Source: Struthidea cinerea
Lineage: Eukaryota > Chordata > Aves > Passeriformes > Corcoracidae
Direction: 5' to 3'
Length of the DNA stretch: 64,000 nt
NCBI GenBank assembly: GCA_013397865.1
Contig: VZTI01000687.1
Location: 81,913-145,912 of the forward strand
This document shows positions 12,235 through 23,122 of the stretch, piece after piece; the first letter of the stretch is position 1, and every line of letters starts with the position of its first letter. The notes under the pieces were generated by a model. That model was not told the DNA's origin, ran no database searches, and saw only the letters and a list, made by a program, of their open reading frames with translations. The translations under genes were made by a program, and so were the position numbers.

Positions 12235-15200
12235 GCTAAATTAATTTGAACAGTTTTGTAGAATTTTATGCCACTGATATAAAATACAAGCAGCAAAAAA
12301 CACCAAACAATTAAAACCAACCAGTGTTGGAAAAACAGTAATTCAGTCAGTTGAGTTAGGTTTTATAATGGTCATCTGAAGCTACTAAATTTATTCCTAT
12401 CTATATTAAAAACCTGACATCGTCAGGCTATTCTAACTCTACTGTTTCTTTTTTGCTTTTAAAAAGCCAAGCAAACTCAGTCTATCCAGCCCCCTCCTCC
12501 CCCCTGCTGAACAGAATGGGCTAGTAGTCTTTATTCTTAAAAAAAAAAAAAGATACTAGCCATTCTCTCATCTTACGGGAAGACATTTAAATTTAGAGTA
12601 ATTACAAGACAACAATAAGCAGCACTGAGCATGAATGACAAAATGCAGCTCAACTTGATGTTTTAACGCAGTTTCCCCCTCTCATCAGGGATATTAACCC
12701 TTCCGGCTACTTCAGTAAACAATCTTACTCTTATTTCCCAGACCATGAGGTGAATGACAGTTTATCAGAATATTAACAGTTTATAAACATGGATGAATGA
12801 ACAATGAGTTCAAGTATATATTTTTCATATACTACCTCAAATTTCAAGACACTATTTCTTGCTGTTTATGATATAGGCCTTGCAAGGAGCTAGGCAACAG
12901 ATCTGTTAGAATTGTTCCTGGCTGGATGTAAAGAAGAGAAAAGCGAGTTTGCTGCCTTATCTCAATCAAAATGATTAGAGTTTCAAGTAAACTAGCATCA
13001 ATATAATTTCCTCTTTTAAAAAATTGTTTCCTACCTTTGCTGGCCTGTTTCATCTGTTTCATTAAAGGTGCAACTTTTATTGATGCTTCTGCTCATCCTA
13101 TGTTTTCCTCAGTGTGAAACCTAAAATGCTCTTTGCCTAAAGTGTAGGTTAATATAATAGCTACTTGAAGCAGGAAACCTCTGCTATGTGTCTATAGTTG
13201 TCTTTATTTGGGCCTGTGCAGCATTTTGTTTGTCCTCTAGCCTTTTACGGCAGCTGGACCCTGACCTTCAAGTTCTTAAAAAGAGGGGGGGAAAAGTATT
13301 CTTTTCAGATTCCAAGTTCCTCCCTTTTTACCCTCCCACTGACACCATCCCATTCAATACTAGAGATAACTTTATTCATCTATACATCATTGTATCAAAT
13401 TCAATAGGCAAACTGCTTCAACATGCTTCAGAGCTGGACAGGGCAGTAATGTCTTCATTTTTTCTTAATGCAATGAGTTTCTTATCGCAGTCCTTTCAAG
13501 CACAAAACAAACACTGTAACAAAAAATGATCTCCAAGTTTTTCCCACCCTGCTATTTCACCATGGGCTTATTTCTTTGTTCCATCTTTTAGTGGACAGCT
13601 ACAGACACAAAGATGTAAAATTGATTACATGCATACCTACCTAAAAGGAGTTAAAAAGGGAATTTGGGGGGGAATCTTTTATAATTAAATACTGTATTGA
13701 GAAGACTTACTTCAGGCTCACACCATGAGCATGGAAGTAATTAGTTCCTGAATCAGCTGTCATCCTTTAAACAGGATACCAAAATTAAGTGGCATCTAGA
13801 AAAGCCAGTAGAAATGCCATGTCAACTGCAAATCTGACTGATCACTATCTGAAAAGATGGATCTTTTTCCCAACTATAGTCAGTGTGGATTTACACACCT
13901 AATGTTATAAGCTCTCAGTCTGTTATTAACTGCCAGGCTTGACTTTAAGCCAATGACAGCAGCTCCATGGATGTTAGAGCTCCAGCAGCAAGGAGTCCAG
14001 CTTTTCCTCGTTGTTCTGAGTCCTGCTCACCTGCAGATGAGTGTAAAGGAAGGGAATTGAATGCTTGTCCCACGTGTTCATGTTGTAGTGTGGTTTAAGC
14101 TTGTTAGCTGAGCTAAAAAAAAAATGCTACGAACATACTGATAAGAGGGATAGATCAGTATTTTAATGAATCACTTCAAAGGTTTTGTAGTGCCGTTTTA
14201 TTGTAGCATGAAATATGTAATATTAGGATACCCAAGTCAAGCTCATGTCTCATTGACATCTTTGTCTTTTAAATGGAAAGCAAGGCTGGAGGGGAAAAAG
14301 TTGGTTAAAATACAGAACTTCTGAAGTGCTTAAACCAGCTAATGGTACTAGATCTCATTTTAGATTCCAGGGATGAAAAAGAAAGAAATAAAAAAATCAG
14401 ACTTACATCCCTGACTGGATGTTTTCCACTATAGGCCCTACATGTTTATGTAGAGGGTATTGCGAACGTTTGGAGGGATTTGGGAGTTTCAAAAGGAAGA
14501 AGTTTATACATTAGTGCTGCAAGTTGCAAAACACTGTTGATATTCAAATGTTTATTGTGTAAAATCTGGGATAAGCTTCAGCATGAGAGCTCCTTTAAGT
14601 GCCTACAACTATTGCTAATTCCCCTCAGCATTGAGGCTTGCACAAAGGCCTTAATCCAATTCCACTTTTTTTTTTTTTTTCAGAAAGCCTATGCTATTTT
14701 CTCTCACATAAACTAACAACACTATCCCATCACACTGCAGAATGGGTCAAAGAAAAAGGGCTCTGTGTTTATACTTCACCAACACTTTGTGTTTCTTGGC
14801 CAAGTATGGCAAGAAACTTTAAGTGGGTCCCCCAGGCCCCACGCCATCTTTAGAAAGAAAAATAAGCCTTCAGAGATTGAAAACACACTATTTTAGGGAC
14901 TAAAAAAACCTATGAAATGTCAACTATTCTTTCAGTCACTATCCCTGAAAAGAAATTGATCACCCCAGCCTCATTCTTCCAGCTCTGATTTAAATTATGA
15001 AACACAGGAACTGCTTTGATATGATAGTGTATTCTACCTAGAGTATAAAATCCTTGGAGATATTTTAAGAGTGTTCTCAGATATTAATATTTGTGTCTGC
15101 GCATTTTGCTCAACTACAGCACTGGTGCCTACTCATCAAAATGGCTTAAAGCAGTAAGTTCCATCAGGGAAAAGAAATTTTTTAACGTCTCTAGGTTTAC

Positions 15201-15807
15201 TTTTATGAAGTGCAAAAGAAACTGTCTTGCTTTATAAAGCATATTTGTAAACTTCATCAATAATCTGGTCTGTACAGGAGATCCCAATCCAGCTCCAAGT
15301 GGTCAGGTATTCCCTGTATATAAACCTTCACTTATTTCTGACAATGCCAGCAGTGTTGTCAAGGTTTAAACAACAACAAAGCCTGGGCTGCTTTGAGGAT
15401 TGACCTTCCACTGGCAGGAGGGGAGAGGCTGGTCTGGCTCCCATCTGATCATCTTTGAAACCTTACAACAAGAATTCTGCTATAACTAGTGAGGGTGCTA
15501 AAATGTCAGAGCATAAACCAGCCTTTAAAAAGGGCGGGGGGAAGGGTTTGGTTTCAAGCAAGAATTAAAATCTATTTTATAATCAGGGTTAAATAATTTA
15601 CAGCATGAGAACCCAGGAATAGCACCAGTTGTGCTAATTTAGACAGCATCAATAGCATCAATTCCAGCCTCCAGACTAAGTTCATAGTTACTGTCCCAGA
15701 AGGAGTTAAGAGGAATTCATCCTGGAAGGGGAATCATTTACTGAATGAAACAATTGACAAGGTGGAAGTTATTCTCCCATCACACTGATTTTGCTCTTGA
15801 ACATGTG

Positions 15808-15835
15808 TCTTAGTGGCTAAGCTAAATCTTCCTCT

Positions 15836-15874
<39 letters not shown>

Positions 15875-15957
15875 NNNNNNNNNNNNNNNNNNNNNNNNNN
15901 NNNNNNTCTTAGTGGCCAAAGTAAATCTTCCTCTTTTTTTTTTTTTTTTTTTTTTTT
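15808..15957. repeat. Duplicated poly-T segment around a 32-N assembly gap
   Basis: A 27-bp unit beginning TCTTAGTGGC occurs at 15808-15834 and again at 15907-15933. The copies match at 24 of 27 positions, and each is followed by a long T run (35 T at 15837-15871, 24 T at 15934-15957). Ns fill 15875-15906. Either a minisatellite with a T-rich unit crosses the gap, or the assembler placed two versions of one locus on either side of it. Open frames spanning the Ns on both strands are artefacts of the T run. Confidence 0.8.
15875..15906. other. Assembly gap (32 N)
   Basis: Run of Ns directly after a 35-T homopolymer. Its true length is unknown. Confidence 0.99.
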
Positions 15958-16039
15958 GCTCCTCTCTGATTACATTTATACAGCAATTACAGTGACTGCT
16001 GTAAACTTGAACGAGTTCTTTAACATTTTTCATTAATTA

Positions 16040-18802
16040 TATTAAATACACTTAATGTTCCTGTGGGTTTTGCTTCCCTGAAGAGTTTTAGTCTGTCCCG
16101 GGGACCTATTTTTCCCCCACGTCTCTGAGGGTCTGCCTGCATGGGGACACTCAGGAGGGGAGGGAAGGACCTGCTGCCCTCCTGGCCTTGCACTGCCCCC
16201 TACAGCCCCGTGAGCCCTGAGCTGTGCCCAGCTTCTTTCCCCCAGAGGGTTTGAGCAGCGGGAGATTCCCATGCATGTGGGGAGCAGAGACTGTAAAAGC
16301 TGTGTAGTCCATGTTGTGCACAGCAGTGAGGCTGAAGCAGAGTACTCCAGCACATGCACAAGTTGCTCGTGAATTTACGTGAACTTAATCCACTGTTTCA
16401 TCAGAATGTGATAAGAATCTGGAGGGTGGTGGTGGCTGCTTTGAGGCACCATTTCTTACCAAATACTGGAAAAACATGTTTTCCAGGGTAGTTTATTTCC
16501 TTCAGCACTTTTTCTGAAGTAGTTCACGTGTTTCCATGGGCTCTTCTCTCCCGACCAGCTTTTAGCCTTTTGGATCATGTTATACCTGTTAGCACACATG
16601 GATCAGCTGAGTGCTGAAATCCCACTTTGAGGGTTTGGCTTCTTTCTGAATGGCTTGCAAAGCTATAGCTCTAAGAGGGTTTTATGTGTTGGGGTTAAAA
16701 TCATCCTGAGTATACATAGCCAACACAAAACTTAATTATAGCCTGGGTTGTGTTTAATTTAGTTTAAGCTATGTGGCAGGGCACAGCCATGGTTTTTTCC
16801 ACTGAAACTGCCTAAAAGGCACCTTTCTGGAACATCTTTTTTTTTCTTTTGTTTTATCCTTCATGAAAAATATACTTGTGCAAAAAAAACCCCTAATATG
16901 CTCCTGTGAAGGACACGCATTAAAATTAAGCCCCCGAATATTTCAGAATAGGCATCAAAATTCTTCTTGAGATTTTAATTTTGCTCTACTACAGAAGTTA
17001 ATTTAAATTAAACACATGCATTTTACATCCACAAACACATGAAGAAAAGTTCATTTTGCCCCAGGAAATAGAAAATCTGGGATTTTTTTTTTTTAGGATC
17101 ATCAAATGACTAAATCTTTCTGGTGAGAGATTAATTTCTTCTGCATTGTGCTGTGTGCAGTGCTTATTGTGGAGAATTTATAAGAGTTGATATTTTAGTT
17201 GACTGACAAGTCTCTCGATGTATTTAACAACTTTAATTATACTTGTCATTTTCAAAATGAGTGAAGAAATGTACAAAACCAACAGAAATATGTCAGTTGG
17301 TTATTAGTTACAGCAAAGTCTCTCTTTTATCTCCTCTCGGGTGGAAACCATCCTTTCTATTAAATAGGGAGTCAGTTCAAAAACTTGAGACCCATCACTG
17401 TCTTCAGGGTTTTTAATTACTCCTCTGCCTTTTTCTCTTTCTTTCGGATTGTCGCTGTGTTAGATGACTTCTGCATTTTTAGATTTCCTCCTTGCCTTGC
17501 TGTCAGCGCATAGCGTCTTTCCTTTATCATGTCATGCAATTCAGATCTCTGGTTGTCTCGTTTTGGTGCCATACTTGCTCGGAAAACATGTCCTTTGTGA
17601 AGGGGGAATGTGCCTTGTCATCAGGAGAAAAGGAAGGGAGAAATGAGCGGTGGCACTGGGAGCAAGGAATTAAAGTGGAGGAACTATGCAGGAGCTAATG
17701 GGTGGGGTTTTTTGTAATCTAAAAAATGTCCCCCAGGCCCCATTAGTACTTGTTAAAGTGAATATCTTGCTATTTTATAAATTAACTTCCCTTAAAGGCT
17801 GCATTTTCCTTTCCCCTCTATTTGTGGCTCAGTCTTTCTTGCATGTGCAGGTTCTTTCTGTTGCCACTCCTGTACTTCACTGAAAGGTTTCCGTGAAATG
17901 TAGATGTCTTAAAGGGTTTCCTTTTGGCCTGGCATGGCGCTTGGAGGTTCATTTTGTCAGCACTGGAGGTTTGGATCTAATATCAAAGGGTTTAAAGCTA
18001 ATGATTTTAAGTATGGTTGAATTTTATTGCTCCTCTGGTGGGCTAAAACCTTCAGCAACTCTTTGACCTCTTCCCAGTCAATCCAATTCCATCTAATACT
18101 CTGTGACTAATATGGTGGATATTTAATCTACTTTGCTGCTGAAATTACTTTTAGAGTCACTTTTTTCCTTAAATCTTCCTCTTTAGAGAAATTGCTGATC
18201 GTAAGCTCTAAATATGTTGCACACTACTACAGAGGTTTTTTAAAGAAAAAGCTTTTCTTTTAGTAAAAGAAAATTAAGAGATGTAATTTCTTTCTATAAC
18301 ATAAATGAAATGAGGGAATATAATTATACTGCAAAAGTAAAAGCCAGGTTAAAATGAAAAATTGACAGAAACTTCCCTGATGTTGCTGGTAATAGATACC
18401 GTGATGAATAGCCACACCTTAGCCAAATATTTCCTGTAATGTCATTAAGCTCTGAAAAGAAAATTAAAGAAAGCTCCTAAAGACAGTATTTCCACCCTCT
18501 AGGCAGTGCTTAGTTAAAATTTGGAACATGGATCTTTTCATGTAAGTAGCACCAAGAAACTGTGCTGAATTTTGCTTATACCATATTTTTTTTCTTAAAA
18601 AGTGACCAAACTGAATAGTTGAGGCCACGGTTGAAAATTCACCATAGTGTCTGTGATACTTGGCTGCTTTTCCCTGTTTTCATCTCTCAAGACATCCAGG
18701 ATTGCAAGGATTCTGCAGTGTGCAAACATGAGCAAAAGGGATTTGCTTATCTGATTTATGTGAGGACCCACCAAAATAGGTCATGGATAACGATCTCTAC
18801 AT
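16040..18802. other. Non-coding unique DNA, no gene seen
   Basis: The first 300 bp (16070-16350) are noticeably G+C-rich and include a degenerate CTCF-like match at 16193-16206. A 105-codon minus-strand open frame there (16042-16359) has no recognisable domain and is probably compositional. The remainder is ordinary AT-leaning unique DNA with short poly-T runs (near 16838-16845 and 17083-17094). Confidence 0.6.
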
Positions 18803-18936
18803 CCACAATCCTGTGCCTTATAATTTCGTCATGGGCATAGACACATTGAATTCAATGGGCTTGAGTAATTTGAATTTAATGGAATTATTTATATGCCTGA
18901 AATTAGGCATTTAGGCAAGCTTTTGCAGGATTGTGG
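18803..18936. repeat. Fold-back (MITE-like) relic with perfect 11-bp ends
   Basis: The element begins CCACAATCCTG (18803-18813) and ends CAGGATTGTGG (18926-18936), which are exact reverse complements. Inside are two related copies of a TTGAATTCAATGG / TTGAATTTAATGG centre. The right half (TATGCCTGAAATTAGGCATT, then AGGCAAGCTTTTGCAGGATT) parallels a sauropsid palindromic repeat remembered as ATGCTTAAAGTTAAGCATGT followed by GCTTAAGTGCTTTGCTGGAT. Length is 134 bp. No transposase is present, so it would be non-autonomous. Target-site duplications are not obvious. Confidence 0.65.
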
Positions 18937-19940
18937 CATTAACCTTTTCCATACGTAACCTCTTTAAATGCGTGTGTCATTGCATCAGGTGAAGCAGTGC
19001 AGAGTTCACTCTCAACTTTGTCTGAATCCAGAGAAGGCTGATTTAATAGCAAGGGTGATATGAAATGAGATTTCTGGTCACAGCCTAATTACCAAGAAAG
19101 ATGGACTTGCTGTACCTGAAAGCTGAGGCTTCCACTGCAAGGAGGGAATGGAAAGAAGAATCTGAATTCTCTTGTCTGCCCATAACATGAAGAATATTAT
19201 TGGTGCAAGAACATGGTGCTGAATTAAGGGCGAAAGTGTGAACAAATCTTTGAACTGTTCGAAGAGTGAATCTCAAAGCCACCTGAGAATAGGAACAATG
19301 GTGGGAACAGAGAAGGTGAACCCTTAAGCCAGACAGTTCTTGCTAGAGGTTGATTAGCCTGTGAAAAGGAACGTGTGGTCTTCAGGAGCTGGGAACTAGA
19401 CTTGGTGATCCAGTTTAGCTTTCCTAAAAAGTTATGTTAAGGGATGAGATGCATTAAAGCAACAGTAATGGAAAGGATTGTGCTCTACTACTCTTGCAAG
19501 TAAGTGAAGGACTTCACTCTTCAGAGCTGCCCATATGGCAAATTTCACATGCGCTAAAATTAAGAGAGGGGTGAGGTGACCCAGCCCACATGTAATAAAC
19601 ATCCGTCCCGCTTTGCATGGAAGTGTGTGCCGAGGGAGTTGGCGGAGAGCCTGGGGTGTTCTGTGATACAGCCTTGCTTAAACAGGGACCCTGGCTCACA
19701 GGAGCAGGAGGCAGGCCTGGGGTGTCTTTAGAGCATATAGGAAATACCTGGGATGTGTGGATTTCCTTAAGAAAAACTCCCAGTTAGAGTGTTTAGCTGC
19801 TGACGTGAGTGCTAATGAAGAGCATAAAGGCATGGTTGGTGTTGGTACGGACACCATGGGATTATTGTGTGGGTCCTGCTGGATGATCTGCCCTGCAGAC
19901 CACTGACACTGAAGGCATAGCTCTGTTCTTCTGTGTGTAA
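18937..19940. other. Non-coding unique DNA, no gene seen
   Basis: Unique sequence with short overlapping open frames and no family match. A local 11-bp direct repeat GCCTGGGGTGT occurs near 19649 and 19714. Nothing else stands out before the CR1 copy at 19941. Confidence 0.65.
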
Positions 19941-20106
19941 AATCATGGAATCATACACTGGTTTGGGTTGGAAGGGACCTTACGGGTCATCCCCCACCCC
20001 TGCCATGGGCAGGAACACCTTCCACCAGACCAGGCTGGTCCAAACCCTGTCCAGCCTGTCTTTGGACACTTCCAGGGATGGGGCAGACACCACTTGCTTC
20101 AGACAT
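19941..20106 (-). mobile_element. CR1 LINE, 5'-truncated 3' end
   Basis: Read on the plus strand, this begins AATCATGGAATCATACACTG, continues GTTTGGGTTGGAAGGGACCT and passes through CTGCCATGGGCAGGAACACC to TTCCAGGGATGGGGCAGACA. This is the reverse complement of the avian CR1 3' untranslated end, which finishes in short ATTCTATG-type repeats. The copy is about 166 bp, so only the last part of the roughly 4.5 kb element was inserted or survives. It has no coding capacity. The sequence style matches younger neoavian CR1 subfamilies. Confidence 0.9.
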
Positions 20107-22785
20107 TGGTATTTGAAGAGAGCTCAGCTCTCGAAATGCAGTAGAAATACAGGGTTATTTTCTCACCTTTTTTACATATGGTTGATGCCTTGAGCATAAA
20201 TTGCATATAAAAATGCAAAAATACGTAGCTATGTTTATACTCCTCCTCTTTTTGTCTGATGAATAGAGCTGTAATTGAGGGAACACGAGTGATGTATTAA
20301 ATTTCTTGAACACATGGATAAAATAAGCCAATGTGAAAACCACCATGTGCAGTTAATTTATAGACAAATATATTTGGAGCAGGTACAAACAAAGGTGTAA
20401 AGTACTATGTTTTAACAGATTTTCATGCCATATGCATTTGCTTTTACTGCCTGAAGAAAAAAAAAAAATGATTGAACCAGATAGCTTAAAAAAAAGTTAA
20501 AATACCTTTTGAAAGTTAAATTTTTAGATTGCAGGAGCACTACTCTTCATGGCTTATTAGTATGCTAACAGTTTTAACTATTTTAGATTATTTTAATAAA
20601 TTAATGGCTTTTTCTTGGCCACTTATTTCATTTAAGAAAGCAAATTCAGAACAAAAAACCCATGAACTTTGACATTCTTTCTTGTATTTATTGCATATGT
20701 TTGGAAATTACCTAATTTTAGCAATTCACATGAAAACAGTGGTTACGTCTCGTCATTTGAAATTAGGTCTGACAGCTCAGAAGTTAAACCAGTTTAGCTT
20801 ATTTTAACAGCTACACTTCAGTGAGTCTGGGTTATTAAACTCTTTGGGAAACCTTGCACGCTTTATTAGGGAAAGGAAATTTATACAGTGGAAAGAAGAA
20901 AAATATATGTAATTGCCAACATATACATAGTGACTCTGGTAATAACATCACTTTATGTAGATTGTTAGTATCCAGTACAGAACTGTGCTTTTGGGTGAAG
21001 GGAATTATATTGGCATGACGAACAGCTTCCCCTAAAACAATCCTCAAGGCAAACACGAGTGGCTTTTTCGGGAAGCTAAATTCAATTGGTCTGGCCTGCA
21101 ACTAAATCTGAACATGAGGTTTGTCCCCCACTTGGATCCTGTGGTGGAGCTGTGGGAGAAGATTCAGAGTAAGGTTCATCCAATCTGCTGTCACAGCTCC
21201 TGTCTCACACTCTGTCCTCTGGAGGCTGTAGACGTGTTCATTCAGCAGGATGTGAAGTACCTGTATGGATCATCACTGCTCAGAGAACAGAAAAGCATCC
21301 TGCTCACCAGATATATAATATTTCTACCTCGAAGTCAGGCTAACTCAAGTTTTGTGCACAATCTATTTAGTCTGGGGGCATTTTAGATCTCTTCCTGCAC
21401 ATCAGGTTTTCCAAACTTTGACTGTTTCTTTTAAAAATTTGGGAGGAATGATCTTAGTTTTCTATATAAAATAATTTGTTAATGACTAAATATCACTGCT
21501 ACATATATTACTTGTTCTCCCTCCTTAGTTTTTCATCCCTGTTTGTACATCCAAGCATTACAAGCAAATTTTAGTCACAGCTGGTGATCCAGCATATTCT
21601 TATCTACTTTGAAAATTTGTGAATATAGCCCTGTTCTATTTCCTTCTGGTTTGTTGATGTGTAAACTCTTCAATAATGGATCAAGACAAGCTGTGTAAGG
21701 CACATCTTCACAGAAATGCTGTTTTTTTGACTGATTCCCTATTAGCAACATCTTGAGAGCCATCACCCAGTTTTCAATCCCTTTAACATATGCACAATTG
21801 GTTTTAATAAAAATATCATGTAGTACTGATTGTGTCTGTGCATTATCAACAAAACTTGAAACCCAAAACATCTCTGTCAAAACTGTTTGCCAAGGCTTAT
21901 TTTCAGTGTGTTTGCTGGCCAGCGTAAGGCCAGCACCCTTGCCCTGAAGTAAGTGTTTTAAGGGCTTGTAAAATATTTCAAACTGACAGTAACTGCTAAT
22001 ATTGGCTGGTAGAAGATAAGTAGGAGCGTATTTTGCTGTGTTTCATTGTCTAGGTAAATACCAAGGTTTCAATAGGCATTCAAACAGATGCTTAGTTGTC
22101 TTCATTATTACTCATAAGTTATTGCTCTTAGATTTTTAATGAAGAGCAGTGACTTGGGTGCTGATAAGAAACTTCAGGTGAGGCTTGCTGCCAAGGTGTG
22201 AGGAGCATGTTCATGGGCTGAGCATGTTCAGAAATCCCGAGGTCATGCATGACCATTGTTGCACGACCTGATGTTGCTCTCCTGTTCAGTCAAGGTGATC
22301 TATGAGCTAAATGACAATCATTACCATTAAATAGCCCTCTAGAAAAGCAAGAAAGTGTGTGAAAACTTTGCTTGATGATACATTTTCTTTCTTTGATCTA
22401 TCTGAAATAAATGGAATGCGTTAGTGCTGTTTAACTTTGCCATGAACTGTCAAAAAATGGGGAAAAAAGCTGACTGTAGTGTTTATTTTCAAAATCCTAC
22501 TGCTAAAGTTTGTTTTTTTTTTTTCCTTCAAGGAAGAATATCTAAATTTCCTCTTCATTGCCACGGTCATTATATTTTATTTTTAGAAAAATTATGCTGA
22601 CTCAGTACTTGAAACTTTCTGTACAGGTGGATAGTGTGTGATTGCAAGAGATCATTCCACGTAGTTCCACGTGAAGGCTAATTATTGGGACAGGAGAGAA
22701 GAAAGGCAGTTTTAATGTACTTATCAATGGCTAGAGTTATTTCAAAAGCTGCTTTTGGTTTGGAAAACCACATACCATGATTATC
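20107..22785. other. Non-coding unique DNA, no gene seen
   Basis: AT-leaning unique DNA. It contains a perfect 14-bp palindrome at 22241-22254 (listed separately), a repeated GAGCATGTTCA just upstream (near 22203 and 22220), and a tandem TTCCACGT pair (22655-22662 and 22665-22672). Open frames up to 101 codons lie on both strands at 21575-21947 and match nothing I recognise. Confidence 0.65.
22241..22254. promoter_or_regulatory. Perfect 14-bp palindrome of nuclear-receptor half-site type
   Basis: GGTCATGCATGACC equals its own reverse complement. With the preceding A it forms AGGTCA, four bases, then TGACCA: an inverted repeat of the nuclear-receptor half-site AGGTCA with 4-bp spacing and one end mismatch. 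Classical oestrogen-type elements use a 3-bp spacer, so the receptor class, if any, is unclear. Confidence 0.3.
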
Positions 22786-23122
22786 ATATCATTAGAGCAG
22801 CTTTCAGTGCCTGAAGGGACTACAGGAGAGCTGAGGAGGGACTTTTGACAAGGGCATAGAGTGTCAGGACAATGGGGAATGGCTTTAAACTGAAAAAGGT
22901 TCGGGTTAGATTGAATGCTATGAAGGAATTCTTCCCTGTGAGGGTAGTGTGGCCCTGGCACAGGGTGACCAGAGCAGATGTGGCTGCCCCTGGATCTCTG
23001 GAAGTGTCCAAGGCCAGGTTCGACGGGGCTTGGAGCAACCTGGTCTAGTGGTAGGTGTGCTCATGGCAGGGGTGGAATGAGCTTTAAGATCCCTTCCAAC
23101 CCAAACCATTCTATGATTTGAT
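22786..23122 (+). mobile_element. CR1 LINE, 5'-truncated 3' end
   Basis: Sense-strand CR1. Recognisable blocks in order are GTGCCTGAAGGGACTACAGG, AGCTGAGGAGGGACTTTTGA, GGAATGGCTTTAAACTGAAA, ATTCTTCCCTGTGAGGGTAG, GGCTTGGAGCAACCTGGTCT and finally CCCTTCCAACCCAAACCATT followed by CTATGATTTG. That order and ending are those of the avian CR1 ORF2 end and 3' UTR. The copy is about 337 bp, 5'-truncated as is usual for CR1. Stops interrupt the sense frame. Confidence 0.93.

Larger units (their letters stand above)
9661..15807. other. Non-coding unique DNA, no gene seen
   Basis: No transposable element of recognisable family and no gene. Open frames reach at most 113 codons (13188-13529, plus) and lack any known domain. 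Notable short features are the inverted repeat at 11931-11958, a PBX-HOX-like motif at 12224-12234, and an inverted repeat GTTTCTTG/CAAGAAAC at 14791-14798 and 14810-14817 enclosing the palindrome CTTGGCCAAG. Poly-A and poly-T runs occur at 12540-12551 and near 14667-14680. Confidence 0.65.

Noticed and set aside
15734..16033. Frames running through Ns and poly-K/poly-F tracts
   Set aside because: They exist only because homopolymers and gap characters lack stops. The same applies at 39361-39831 and 52177-52362.
16193..16206. CTCF-like match CTGCCCCCTACAGC
   Set aside because: Only 11 of 14 core positions. Similar weak matches at 37715-37728 and 38910-38923 were also left uncalled.
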